From: Sweltsa coloradensis
Lineage: Eukaryota > Arthropoda > Insecta > Plecoptera > Chloroperlidae
Assembly: GCA_024449915.1 (NCBI GenBank)
Contig: JAMZAV010003192.1
Location: 124,001 to 188,000, forward strand
DNA: 64,000 nt
Direction of reading: 5' to 3'
The position numbers and the translations under genes were made by a program. Under the pieces are notes generated by a model, which had not been told where the DNA came from, searched no databases, and saw only the letters and a list, made by a program, of their open reading frames with translations. Positions 1 to 11,300 of the stretch are shown piece after piece (the first letter of the stretch is position 1; every line of letters starts with the position of its first letter).

Positions 1-60
1 TTGAAACATTTATTTTTAACCTGTTTACTCGTAACCATTCTTCATTAAGTTTTAGATCAT
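1..60 (-). pseudogene. Continuation of the CR1-like reverse transcriptase beyond the insertion
   Basis: Reverse-complement reading of these bases gives DLKLNEEWLRVNRLKINVS, the block that normally follows YADD by about 20 residues in CR1-type reverse transcriptases (NEWL..N.L..N.SKT). It is therefore the downstream half of the ORF2 ending at 2056, displaced by about 2 kb. Confidence 0.8.
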
Positions 61-117
61 TAGGCGAGTGCTAGAGGTATGATAAGAACCGATCGCAGCT
101 TGCAGGATTCGTCAGTC

Positions 118-1522
118 ATGGCTTCCGACCGACCCCCCTCAACTTCCACTCAGGCAACTGGTATGTTACCGCAAAACGTAGCAGCCCAGTTCAGCAATCA
201 AAGAAAACAATGCCTCCGCTGCCAAACGGCTAAAACCTGAAGCGTCAAGAAATCGTGTGCAGTCCACCACTCGAATCAAAACAAACATCAACTCTCTCAA
301 TAGTCAACCTTCAACTTCCCGCACTGTGACCTCACAGTCACTAAACAGTATCCCTCTGTCGAACCGCTTCTCGCTCCTTGCCGACGAAACAGACTATACG
401 CATATCGCACATCACTCTGAAGATTCCGACATGGATGAAGACCAGGATGACATTAACCCCATGAATACCAGTAGCAACCAGCAAAATTCTAGTATCATCA
501 CACCCAACTCAACTATTAATAAGTCAGAACGGGTACCTCCGATCACAGTGTTCGGCGTGCCAACATATCGTCAGATGTTAGAACTAGTTAAAGACAATAC
601 CAATGGTGATTTCACCCTTTCATCTACCAAAGACTCATTTAAAGTACGGGCAGCAAACCTGTCTACGTATGCAGACCTTGTCAAAGCCTTCCGCGAGTTA
701 GACCTGCAGTTATACACTTTCCCGACAGCCGACCAGCGGTTGAAGAAGATCGTTCTGCGAGGCCTCTCAGCCACTGTCGACGTCGAAGACATCAAAGAAG
801 ACCTCCGTCACCAAGGGTTTGCCATAACGGACGTCCAGCAGCTCCACCACCGCGCTGTTGAGGGAATCAGACACCCAATGCCCCTCTTCGTAGTATCTTC
901 TGCAGTTGTGGATAAAGGTAAACCTCTCCACCTCCTCGAGAAGGTTTGTTATCACCGAGTTTCTATTGAGCGTTACAGAGGACCTCAAGGTCCACGCCAG
1001 TGCTATAACTGCCAGCGTTTTGGCCACAGCTCCCTATTTTGCACTCTTCCTCCTACCTGCTTCAAATGCGCCCTTACCCACAAATCAAGCGAGTGCCCCA
1101 AGCCACGCACCACCCCAGCCAAGTGCACAAACTGTGGAGAGGATCACCCGGCCTCTTCGCGCAGATGCAGCGCGTTCCTCCAAGCACGAGACCGGCAAGT
1201 ACAGTTCAGAGGTCAGCAAAACCCTGGTACATACTCCAACAAGAAATCCATAACACCACAGCCCAGACAGGTGGGTCCCCCCTCAACCTACTCTAGACCG
1301 GGAGTTTCTTATGCTAATGTAGCATCACCTTCGAACCACAGTCCCACTCCCAATTACCCGATAAACTCATCATACGTTCCACCACCCCCTCACCAGCACT
1401 CCTCGCCCTCCTCCACCTCGGATGAAGAGACTTGGAAATTGATTGTCAATATCGCCGAGGCCATCACACGTCTCAGGCCTACTCCAGAAATAATCGCTCT
1501 AGCAGGACTTCTCAAGGCTTAA
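118..1522 (+). pseudogene. Jockey-like ORF1 nucleic-acid-binding (gag-like) protein
   Basis: This is the RNA-binding ORF1 product of a Jockey-group retrotransposon. The open frame runs from about 182 to 1522 but lacks its own early ATG. The best start is the ATG at 118, which lies in another frame, so one indel between about 180 and 210 breaks the N terminus. The order is a Ser/Thr/Asn-rich N terminus, a central fold around KKIVLRGLSATVDVEDIKED that resembles the PRE_C2HC domain, then three Cys/His knuckles beginning at CYNCQRFGHSSLFC, CFKCALTHKSSEC and CTNCGEDHPASSRRC, and a Pro/Ser-rich tail. Such knuckles bind the element's own RNA. Everything except the start looks intact, so ORF1 has been preserved much better than ORF2. 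Confidence 0.85.
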
Positions 1523-1568
1523 GCCGAACAGTCATTACATTATCGACCCTAGGCGTACTGTAACTACT

Positions 1569-1760
1569 CTCTTCTAGAATGCCAATGGAGCGATATACAG
1601 GAAGTCAATCGAACTTATACACCCCATGAAAATCAACGACATACCGGTGGCACTCGTCAACGAGAAATAGAATCACCTGTTTCCCTCGCAAAAGTGGCTA
1701 GTGCCAGGCTACACACACAGTCTTTCGCAATGACCGACAATTAAATGCTTCGCGCAGTGC
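1569..1760 (+). pseudogene. Remnant of Jockey-like ORF2 endonuclease N terminus
   Basis: Directly after ORF1, two frames carry the beginning of an apurinic-like endonuclease domain. The first piece reads NANGAIYRKSIELIHPMKIN and on to VALVNEK, which corresponds to the family's usual opening WNANG...L..F...IDVALINE, with a stop where the conserved Trp is expected. The second, in another frame, reads TVFRNDR, the conserved Tyr/Phe-Arg-Asn-Asp-Arg block. After that the sequence jumps to the 3' UTR, so the rest of ORF2 was lost by an internal deletion. It cannot be functional. Confidence 0.65.
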
Positions 1761-2022
1761 TCCAACCCCACCCCTTGGCTTTCAATTTCAATCATCAGTG
1801 TCAGAATAAAATATAATCTTTGTGTTTTCCCACCCCTAAATACTAAACACTTCCGGCGACAAAGACCAGCTCCCTAACTAAACCTCATCTAATCAACCAG
1901 CCTATAACTATAGGCAATACGAGTGTTCCCACAAAATGTGTGCCCTCAAAAGTCACCCTTTATGAGCTAACGCTCGGTATGGGTTTAACCTCGCATGGGA
2001 AATGTTACCCAATGCGATGAAG

Positions 2023-2052
2023 ACTACTACTACTAGACTACTACTACTACTA
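2023..2052 (+). repeat. (CTA)n 3' tail of the Jockey-like element
   Basis: The tail is GAAGACTACTACTACTAG followed by more CTA triplets, and marks the 3' end from which target-primed reverse transcription started. Confidence 0.85.
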
Positions 2053-2055
2053 GGT

Positions 2056-4248
2056 TTAGAACATCATAACTTCTTGCAAAGTAGAACCTATACATACTAT
2101 TAATGCATCATCTGCATAAAGAAAAACTTTGCAATATTTTAATACATTGCCTATATCGTTTATGTACACAATAAACAAAAGGGGCCCTAACACTGTCCCT
2201 TGAGGCACCCCAAAATTATTTTCTCTATACGTTGAGGAAAAATTACCAATCTTAACTTTCTGAACTCTAGTCTCCAAATAAGAGACAATCCATTTCAAAG
2301 CTTTCCCCTTGATGCCTAACATTCTAGTTTTTTAATTAGAATTTGTCTATCGATTGTTTCAAATGCCCTTTTTAAGTCAAATGACACTACAATAGTAATA
2401 TTTTCCTCTTGCATATTTGTTCTCAATTCCTCAACAACATGCTGAATCGCAGTTTCACAATTGTGTTGGTTTCTAAATCCTGATTGATTTTCAGTTAAAA
2501 TTTTGTTTTCTTCAATGAAATCGATCAACTGATCTTTAACTATATATTCTAACACTTTCTCAACCATTTGTGGAATATTTATCGGCCTGAAATTTTCACC
2601 ATCTATTGCTCGAGGAATTTTGGGAATCGGAACTATCACCGTTTTCTTCAAACATTCCGGCACTTCGCCATTGCTTAGTGATGTATTAATTATTTTTGTT
2701 AGATATAATTTAACCGTAGGAATTAAAGTTTTAAGAACTTGATCTGTAATTCCATCCTCACCTGGAGCTGATGATTTAAGGCTCTTAATTTTATTTACTA
2801 TTGTATCTTCACCAACTGTTTGAAAATTTTCTAAAAATATCGGTCCATTGAATTGTGAAACTGTTCGAATTGCTTGCTCACATTGACACTTCCAGGTATG
2901 TTATTCGATATGTCCTCAATACTTTTATAAAGTATTCATTAAATGTATTTGAAACATTATGTTCACCTTTTACTTTCTTATTATTAAAGTACATTTCTTG
3001 ATAATTACTTTGCGTATTGCTTTTATAAAGATCTTTAAAAACCTTCCATAATTCTTTGGGTCTGTCTTTAATTTCGCAAATCTTATGCGAATAATAGTCT
3101 CTTTTCTTATTTTTAATCAAATTAACAACTCGATTTCTGCTGTACCTATAATTTTTCCAATCTTCTAAATTATTTGCCCTTTTAGCTACCCTAAATAGAA
3201 AATTCCTATGTTCCTGTGCCCTTTTTATCTCTGCATCAAACCATTTATTATGTCTATGCTTTTCCTTAACCTGAAACGTTATTTATGGGATATGAACATC
3301 CATAGCTTCCTGCACATTTACAATAAATTCTTTGGACATTTTTTCCAAATCATTACCAACTTCAATATTGATCCATGTTTTGTTATTAACACTTTCTTGA
3401 AAACATAATCTGTTTGCCTTATTCTCTAAATTTTTATATTTTCTGCATTTTATAGTAGTTCTTAATCTTTTGGGGTTGTGAACATCTGGCACATGCTGCC
3501 CATTATTTATAAAATACCTCATTTTAATAAGTCTATGATCAGATATCGGATTGTCTTCTACGGCAACATGAATTTATCCCTTATCTTCATAAGCAACTAA
3601 TACATAATCTATAACCGTCCTTGATATTTTAAAGGAATTATCTTTCTGTACTACAGAAGCAATCCTGGTGAAATCATCCACTAATTGAATTACACCCTGC
3701 GATTCCAACATGTTTTTCATTTTATTTGAATATAGTGTAGTCTTGCTCAAATCTATGTTCATATCACCCATGACAATAATTTTACAATTTGAATCTAGAA
3801 ATATTACCAATTTATTTTGCAAAGTTTTAATAATGTCAGACTTTTTCATTTTCGGTGACACGTAGATCACACAAATAATAGTGTGTGCCATTTTCCCAGA
3901 CATAACACGAACGCTACATTCCCACCATAGTTTTCCGATTGTTTCTTTATTGATGACTTTGTAATCTATTTTCTCGTCAATGTAGATCATTACACCTCCA
4001 GTGTGCCTACTAGTGGAATTCATTCTTACTGTCCTATACCCTTTAATTTCAACCTCCCAGTCATTTACGTCTTCTGTTAAATGAGTTTCTGCTATGCCAA
4101 CTAGTAAAGGGTTAGAGTTAATTACCAATTGTTCTATTAGTTCAAATTTGTTAACACAACTTTGGGTGTTAACACATAAAACGGGCCTATCTTGATTGGC
4201 ATCTGCACTATGCATATCATTGACTACGGCAAGTCTTGCTCTACTCAC
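2056..4248 (-). pseudogene. CR1-like ORF2: endonuclease and reverse transcriptase, interrupted
   Basis: The N-terminal domain (about 4248-3530) is an apurinic-type endonuclease that nicks target DNA, with GIAETHL, IIVMGDMNIDL and DNPISDHRL carrying the acidic and His catalytic residues. A linker (3522-2880) follows, then reverse transcriptase blocks: FRPINIPQMVEKVLE, NQSGFRNQHNCETA, VSFDLKRAFETID, FGVPQGTVLGPLLF and LYADD. The first ATG lies in a different frame from ORF1 and starts six bases past its stop. Breaks include a stop near 3574, another near 3283 and frame changes near 2880-2660 and 2320. The frame is cut right after YADD by the Jockey-like insertion and continues at 1-60. Confidence 0.85.
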
Positions 4249-4253
4249 AACTA

Positions 4254-5729
4254 CTAGTTTTCCGAAGCCTTAATTCTACATGATACGTTCTTTATTTGCT
4301 CTAAATCTATACTATCAGATCTCCCTTCCACTATGTTAGTATCTCGATAATGCCTACTTGCCTGATCTGAAGAATCAATTAGCTCTTTATGTGTAGGCTT
4401 ATCGCTAACAGATTCTTTCATTGTTGTATCCCTTGTAATGCGGTTAAAAGTTGCTATAATCACATTAGCCATCATTCTATTACCTTTGTAATTTAGGTGA
4501 AGACCATCTTGTCCAAGACAATTCTTCCACAACTAGATATTTGAGTCTAAGAAAGTTTCGCCTAACTGGTTCACAACCCACTCAATGTCATCATTAATCC
4601 TATTTATAATATTGACAGGAATATCAAGACTATTTATGATGCCACACCAAATGATTTTTGAGTTAGGATATATTTGTTTAATATGGGTAAGCAAATCCCA
4701 TGTCTCCCTTACCCATCTGCTGTTTCGAATCCAGCCTTTCACACTGTTTGTTCCAATTTGAACCGTGATAATATCTAGATCACTGTCCATAGCTTCCTTA
4801 TTTCTACTACTCGTCTCTAATGGTGTAGACCTACTTAATACATTCTCTTATTGATCGGTACGTATTCCTGGGTAACATTTAACATTCCAATCAATACCTC
4901 TACCTTTCGCCTCTTTATGTAAATTGTAGACCATAGAGTCTCCGACTATTCCAACTTTCAGATGACGCGGTGAACTTGCACAAACTGTGCGGTGTAGATT
5001 CGTGTCTCTTGCGCCGATTGCAGTGGAGATGTGTCCTCCTCTAGCTTCATCACCTGGTGACTTCAGAGAACGATGCATGGAATCTTCTTGAAACATGTCA
5101 ATTAGGTTATCAAGTCTAGCATTTGATAGACCAATTTCAAATCTCATTTCATCTTTGTCATCTTCAAAGTCTCTAATTTGGTTTGAGATTGTAGAGAATT
5201 TCCGTCTGATTTCCATCTGATCCTCCTCAATCTCTTGTTGCATTAAATCGACGGAGGATTTGTAATTCGAAACCATATCCTTCATACCACAGTAAATTCC
5301 ATCCATTACTGCTAACTCTGTATCACCCTGGATCATACAATTGTTTCTGATACTTCCTGCTGCTAATCCTGTACTGATGGTTGACTTGACTGTTATCATA
5401 TTATTTTCCATTTGGTAGATCTTCTTCTCAAGTTCCTGGATATGTTTTTCTATTTTCTTAGCCCATTGAATCCCCAAATGCAACACTTGATTAAAATCAC
5501 CAACAACACACTTCATTTTCTTTTTCTTTCTCCCTTTCCTCTTCTTTGAACTATTTGCTTTTTCAGGCATAAGTCTACTCCTGATTTTATTCTCACTAGT
5601 ACCGGTACTCATTTCCAAATTCTGGGTCAGCATAGAGTTTTCTTTTTGAGATACTCTCAACACCCCATTACGTGTTTCCACACCCATAATATGAGAGTCA
5701 ACTTGTCTCAGACTCTTTTCAGAAGACAA
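4254..5729 (-). pseudogene. CR1-like ORF1: coiled coil plus SGNH/GDSL esterase
   Basis: One reading frame of about 492 codons, broken by in-frame stops at 4848-4850 and 4533-4535. The first third is polar and basic with a run KKRKGRKKKKMK. The middle is heptad-rich (LELEKKIYQMENN-type and EIEEDQMEIRRKF-type stretches), predicting coiled-coil multimerisation. The last third is a small SGNH hydrolase: block I VGIVGDSMVYNL with the nucleophile Ser, a central block TVQIGTNS, and block V GLHLNYKGN preceded by Asp, giving the Asp-His pair. Such esterases occur in ORF1 of CR1 and L2-like elements; the role in retrotransposition is not settled. All three catalytic blocks survive despite the stops, so the copy decayed recently or slowly. 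Confidence 0.8.
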
Positions 5730-5759
5730 CCTTGCCTTTTGACAAATCTGTGTAGCCTT

Positions 5760-6394
5760 GATACATTCTCTTGTTTTAACTTTTTGTTTTTATTCCAACA
5801 TAATATAATTCCTTAAAGTATTAGTTTGAATTTCACTTTTATCTCTTACCTTATTTTCAAAAGTTTAAATAACGATATCACCACTTCAGCAAACGAATAT
5901 CTACATTTAAGTCGAATTTTGAACACTGAACACCAAGTATAACCCGAAATAAACCACATTTGACCAGACTCCAATTTAAATCAGTCTCTACTCATTCACA
6001 GACTTACATTAATAACATGTCTTTTGATGAAAATGATGAGAAAAAAGAAATTTCAGTGAATATATTGACATGTGAGTGAAGAAATACACCGAATTACAAT
6101 AATTTTGATGCAATAACAGTAATACACATTCCGATTCTCCTGAAAAGATTAAGAGCTCATAGTTTCTAGCTTAGATTTTCAAGTTAGTGTTTTTTTTCAT
6201 AATATACGATTATGTTATTTAATTTTCACATATTTTTGGTTTGTAATTTTGTAATACTTGCATGTTTACTAATGATTTGTGAAACATCTTTGTTTTGTTG
6301 TATTGTGAATAATGTGTATTTGTTAGTGTTTTATGTGAGTCACTTGTGGGTGGATACCCTTTGTCCAAGATAATTAATATTAGATAAATTAATT
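5760..6394. other. AT-rich stretch, no gene seen
   Basis: Probably the 5' flank or 5' UTR of the CR1-like element and unique AT-rich DNA. No ORF of note and no repeat that I recognise. Confidence 0.4.
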
Positions 6395-7607
6395 GATGAG
6401 TGTAGCGAGCGAAGTGAAGATTCCATTCCACTACACCGGAGAAAAAATCCAGATTTTTTTCTTTTTTTCTGTTTGTATTTCTGTGTGCCTGTTAACACGA
6501 TTCCGGCTGAACCAACACTCCAAATTGTGAAGAAATTTTCTGGAGTTATTCGAAATAGAACTGCCACGTTTTTGAGCTCAATCGAAAAATTATTTCTAAC
6601 GAAAATCGAAATTTTACGATATTCTCCCATTTTTAAAACATTTTTTCGATTTTTACCTATTTTTAGGGGCCGCCCGATAGATACCAAAATAAATTACTGA
6701 TTGATACAATCAAGGCTCTCGTTAAACTAGACCGAGAGGAAAAAATTTTGGGATAAGTTTTTGGGGAAATGACAGGCGTCACTTTGAAATCATACCCCCT
6801 TAAACTTTAAAAAAAACCCAACTTCAATAAACTTTTATTAAAAACTTTCACAGCCAAACCCCCCTCTTTGAATTTAAATGGGCCTTTTCCCTAACTTTTG
6901 GGAAAAATCATTCCTTTACGAGTATGGTTCACACAAGAGAGAGTGGTTCCCAAACCTCACTTAAAAGTAGAGGAAATTTGGGGGAAATCTCCAAATACCC
7001 TGGGTGACTTTAAAGGAACCCAATTTATTTGCCCATACTGATTTGGGGCTTTGGTGTGTTATTACAACATGACGTAAGCCTGCCAGCCAGATTTCCAGGT
7101 GGACTCTGTACTGTCCCAACCCTTTTGGGGTGTTGTATAATTAACATTAAAAAGGAAATTTATTTCTCAATCTCCAATATAAAAATTCCCAATAAAAAAC
7201 CAATTTTCAACGATGTTGGGGGTTATTTTTTTTGAGTTTTGGGGGGCCCTATTGGCAAAGGGTTTTAAGGAACAGACCCTTTTGCATATTGACTAAAAAA
7301 GGGCCCTGTTGAATGTTTATCCCTAAAACCAATATTAAATTGAAACCATATCCCAATAATAAAAATTAAATTTTTGAAGACCTTTCCCCCGCCACACCCA
7401 AACATTACCCCCATTTTTTTGATTTTTTTACAGAAATTTAATTTTATGAAAAAATTTACATTCGGGGGTGAAATTTGAGCGAAAATTCCGAAAAATTATT
7501 TCTCATAAATTTTCGAAATTTTTTCGTTTTTTAAATCGGATTAAAAAAATTAAGTAAACCCAACAACGCGCCTAAAAAAGGGGGGGGGGCGTTTGCGAAG
7601 CTTCCAA
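6395..7607 (+). repeat. Helentron-like element, subfamily A, degraded copy A3
   Basis: It starts at GATGAGTGTAGCGAGCGAAG and runs through the subfamily's diagnostic segments: GAAGATTCCATTCCACTACAC, a T-rich tract, GTTAACACGATTCCGGCT, and ATCGAAAAATTATTTCT. The far end near 7555-7607, CAACAACGCGCC then GCGTTTGCGAAGCTTCC, matches the end of the clean copy at 57.5 kb. It is about twice the length of that copy, so something may be inserted within 6720-7440. The second half lies in the poor-quality block. Confidence 0.55.
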
Positions 7608-7722
7608 AGTTTTTTTTAAACCCCAAATTTTCCCAATGTTTTTAAACGGGGCCATATTTGGGATGGGTTTTTTAAAACCCAAAGAAAAAAGAAATGTCCC
7701 AAAATAAAAATATAAAAAAAAC

Positions 7723-7757
7723 ACACACACAACACACACACACACACACACACACAC
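7723..7757 (+). repeat. (AC)n microsatellite
   Basis: A run of AC dinucleotides with one break, at the left edge of the dispersed unit copy 1. Confidence 0.9.
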
Positions 7758-8374
7758 TGCCCTTTGGGTCGGGGGTAGACGTTTTTTCGTTCCCCCTCCC
7801 GCTCTCTTTTCTAATATTGTCCCTTTATAAAATTCAGTGCATTTTTTGTGGCCGCATTCCAAAAAACACTTGTTGTTTTGATTGTTTTTTTCGGCATTTT
7901 TGTTTTCGTTATCTATCGGATTTCTTTCATTTAACAATTTTTCTTGTTCCCGTTTTTCTCCTTCGTTTGGTGTACTTTTCTTTCCAAATTTTTAAATTTT
8001 TAAAAGCAAGTTTTGGGACTTGTTTTTATTTTTCCCTTTTGTTTTAGGTTTTTTTTTTCAGGTAAAGGGCCCTTTATTCTAGTGGGGCTTCACCTGAAAG
8101 TCCTTTTTTGTGTTTTTGCACAAAGAGTAAAAACCTCGCCACGCATCTAGTGTATTTTTTCTTTTTTAAATTTTTTAAATTTTTTAAACCCCCTTTTTGG
8201 ACTCTCCCCTTTTTTTCTCAATCTGAGAAAATTTATATTTCTTTGGGAATATTTCGTTTCTTTCTTGTTCAGTTTGCTCCCTGGTCCTCTGGGCCAGGTA
8301 GCAACTGAGTTTGCCTTGTCAGGCGGGGTTTTATTTTTTTTAATTTCCCAAAATCTTGGGGTTTTGGGGTTGAC

Positions 8375-9060
8375 CATGAATAGGCCTAAAGTTTTTTATT
8401 AGGAAGCCCCCTGCCCACGTTTTCAAGAACGGGGCAGGCAGGGGCAAAAAACCCCCCCCTAAAAAAAAGGGGGGGGCAAAAACCAGTGGTGTATCCCCCT
8501 TTGTAAAGGGGGACAAGCACCTTTGATCTACTATCTGGGGACTGCCATCAGGCCTTTCTCGGGCGACAGTCACTTTCCACTGTAAAACAACGGGCTGGTG
8601 CGCTGCCCTTGACTCGGGTCCCCCCAGACTTTTAATTGTTCTTCCCTTTTTCTCCGCCCTTTTCCAAACAGGTCGATATCTGCCCATTCAGGTAGCGACC
8701 ACCCCTGTTGGGGCTGCGTCAACAGTTACTGTGGTGGCGGGTTTTCCGAAAAGTGCCTAGCACCGTTCCCCTTTTGACCCCAAAACCCTCACTTTTTCCC
8801 GGGCCCCCCCAATGGACGCCAACCCCCAAATAAAACCAAATGGTCACGCCGACTTTTTGCTCCGGGGACCCTGACCCCGAACGTCAATAGGCCACCATGG
8901 CTCGGGCTTTTGATGTCGGGCGGGGGTCAGAAAACACGGGGCCCGGGGCAGGACCTCCCCCGTAAATCAACCCATGCCCCAAAAAAGGGACCGGGCCCAT
9001 ACTTTTTCCCTTTCTATTGAAAGGGAAAACCATCTCGCAGTACAGGCGGCCCCCTAGCTG
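8375..9060 (+). pseudogene. Garbled copy of the unit's Lys-rich / Thr-Val-Pro-rich ORF
   Basis: It begins with ATG at 8376 after GACC, as in copy 2. The segments encoding the KAGKGKK-like basic stretch, the TVTAIRPSLATV-like stretch and the LNRSISDIQVAT-like stretch can be followed base by base against 15881-16500, but runs are inflated and frames shift every few dozen bases. Function is unknown; see the clean copy. Confidence 0.5.
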
Positions 9061-11084
9061 ATCTTTTGGGGGGAAAAAACATTTTTTGCCCCCAAGGATG
9101 TCACGGGCGTGTGTGTTTTATCTAAAAAGAAAGGGCCCTTTGGGTGGATAGTTTTCATGCTTGATTACGGAGGTATGGGCATAAAGGACCAGTTCTGCAG
9201 GCTCGCAGCCGGGTCATCCCGCGGAGGGGTCTGGTTCTCCCCAAATGCGGGGTCCCCACTTTTTCCCACACCAAGTCTGGGGAGGCCGAGTTCCCAAAGC
9301 TTGCCCGCTCGTGTCCCCGAGGGCTTACACCCCCGTTGTGTGGGGAGAGGCCGACGTTGGCCACGCCCTTTATTTTCCGTCGGCAAAATTTTTGCCCGTA
9401 AAGGCTAAAAAATTACAATCTGCCAGTTTTCCTTTCCGGGTTGGGAACTATGGGGGGAAAACGCAACCGCGTGTTCCTCAGTTTTGACGACATAAAGTTG
9501 CTTCAATTTGCAAGAGACTGGACACTTTGCCCGTGTTCCCCCACTGCTTTTTTGGTCAACAAGGCGCCCACCCTGCCGAGGGGGCCCTTCTCCCCCGCCC
9601 CGTCTGGGGGTTTGGAAGGGGAAAGGAAATCGTTGCGAGGGGGAGGGGTTTTAAAACCACCATTTCCGAGACGAGTGATGTCCCCTCTCCCCCCGGCGCC
9701 CTGCCCAAACCCTTCGTGCATGCCCCCTCCCTTTGGGGAAGGGGACGGGAAGCGAGTTTACTCAACACCATATCGCGCTTACCCCAAAAGACGGAGAGGG
9801 GTTTCACTGGGTCTTGCCTGGCCAAAAAAAAGCCACGCTTTGATTCCCTGCAAAGAAGCGAAAAAGGCAGGAGGGAGGGGGAAAACCCCCGGGCGAGGTC
9901 CCCCTCCCCCCGGCCCTGCCGGGAGCTTCTTAACAGTGGGGGGGAAGCAAAAAACACATGTCCCCCAAAGTCCCATTCCTGCAGTTCTTTGGGGATTTTA
10001 AGGGGGAAGCGATCAGCCACTTAAGTTTGGGCTCACCCGTTTCCCCAAAGATATAAGGATTTTTAAAACAGAGGGCTGCTTTTTGGTAAGCCCGGCCGTA
10101 AGGGAAGTGCGAGCGATAAGGGCCAGGGTTGAAACCCCTTTCGGGGCACCCTGCGCAAAGGCACAAAATTTTTACTTAGTGTCTGGTGACACGATTTCTC
10201 CTCCCCAGGTAAAAACTCCAAGAGGGCCTCGTGTCAAATGGAGTGGGGTGACCCAAACAAAAAAAGGGGAGAGAAAAACCATACCAACAAAACCCCCAAA
10301 GGGCCTACGCAGCGCTTCAAGTGGTGTCAGCTGTCCATTTTTCCTTGATCGAAATTTTTCCCGACGTCTTTCCCTCTTACAGGAGACGAAAACGCCTTCA
10401 GCACCACTTCCCCTTCAAAACCCAAAATATACCTTCCATTTAAAAACCCCAAACCAGTTCAATTTTTTTACGGCACCTTTATGGGGCTTCGCAAGTCGCC
10501 CATTTGGTGTTCCGTGCTCACAACATTTTTTGTCCCCCCGGCTACCCTTCAAAAATTTCTCTTGGAGATTCCCCCCAAAAGGTTTCCGCTCCAATTTTAT
10601 ATCCTTTTATGTGCCTCATGCCCCGCACTTTGGCTCTAGATGTTTTGGGGCCCTCGAGCGCACATTCGGATGTACGTGGGTGGCGGGGTCCCCGACGAAA
10701 ACCAGTTCCTTTGGGGGGGGATTTAAAACGGGGCACTTTAAAATCCCAATATCGACAGGTCTGGTGGTTTGGAGCGGTATCCACGCATAGTAAATCTGCT
10801 CAAGACTGGTCATGGGGGCCCAGACTTTTTCCGGGATTTGGGGCCCGGGGTTTTTACCCCGTCGAACCGGGATACACCTTCTTTCCGGTAAGGGCCCCCA
10901 CACAACCCGTTTTAAAGCATCGTTTCTTTTTCTACGCCACCCCCGAAGTCCCGACCCGGTGACGGAAGGGGAAGGTCTTACCTTCGTTTTCCGATCACCT
11001 GGCCCTGCTAAACAACCCCTCCTCAAAAAAACGCCCAAGTTTGCCCTCTCCCTATTGGCGATTTGAAAAACCCGCCCTCCTTGA

Positions 11085-11300
11085 TGACCCGACCCTTGGG
11101 GATTCCCTGCCAAAGCTCCTTCTCTCGTTTGAGGCCCGTCCCCAGTTTCTAAAAACCCCCTCCACCCCCCGGTGGGACCTCCCCAAAAGGCAGGAAATTG
11201 GGACCACGCCTAAAACGTTTTTTTTGGGACTGCGCAGAAAAAAGGCGACGAGACTTTCGCCCGTCTGGAGCGCGAGTCGATCAAAATCGTGCCCCGACCC
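11085..11300 (+). pseudogene. Possible tyrosine-recombinase-like fragment (DIRS/Ngaro type)
   Basis: Within the smoothed block, one frame reads LPKLLLSFEARPQ, TPRWDLPK and KTFFLGLRRKKA. These resemble the start of DIRS- or Ngaro-type tyrosine recombinases, where a WDL..VL motif is followed by KT.FLL.LAS.KR. I do not see the catalytic Arg-His-Arg-Tyr set, and the sequence quality forbids a firm call. It could be coincidence in a block with few stop codons. Confidence 0.2.

Larger units (their letters stand above)
61..2052 (+). mobile_element. Jockey-like non-LTR retrotransposon, internally deleted
   Basis: The element has a 5' UTR (about 61-117), a CCHC-type ORF1, a short decayed piece of ORF2 endonuclease, a 3' UTR and a tail of CTA triplets, which is a tail type I know from arthropod Jockey-group elements. 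Nearly all of ORF2, including the reverse transcriptase, is missing. The flanks are imperfect copies of one sequence: TTTTAGATCATTA near 50-62 and TTTAGAACATCATAA near 2055-2069, read as a degraded target duplication. It interrupts the reverse transcriptase of a minus-strand CR1-like element, which resumes at 1-60. The exact 5' end is uncertain by a few bases. Confidence 0.85.
1..5880 (-). mobile_element. CR1-like non-LTR retrotransposon (esterase ORF1), split by nested insertion
   Basis: On the minus strand, reading down from about 5.8 kb, there is an ORF1 with coiled coils and an SGNH esterase domain, then an ORF2 with endonuclease and reverse transcriptase. The ORF1 esterase is a known hallmark of CR1-type elements. 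ORF2 stops at 2056, right after the catalytic YADD block, at the 3' end of the plus-strand Jockey-like insertion, and continues at 1-60. The 3' end lies outside the window. The 5' boundary (about 5.75-5.95 kb) is a guess based on where the ORF1 frame ends. Confidence 0.85.
7690..9100 (+). repeat. Dispersed unit, copy 1 (empty-site copy)
   Basis: From the CA microsatellite to about 9.1 kb this parallels 14630-16500: the same TTCAGTGCATTGTGTGGCCGCATT-like segment, TTCACCTGAAGATCCTT, the near-palindrome CTGGTCCTCTGGGCCAG, and the same Lys-rich then Val/Thr/Pro-rich coding stretch. Copy 2 contains a 602-bp insertion absent here. Base quality is poor. Confidence 0.7.
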
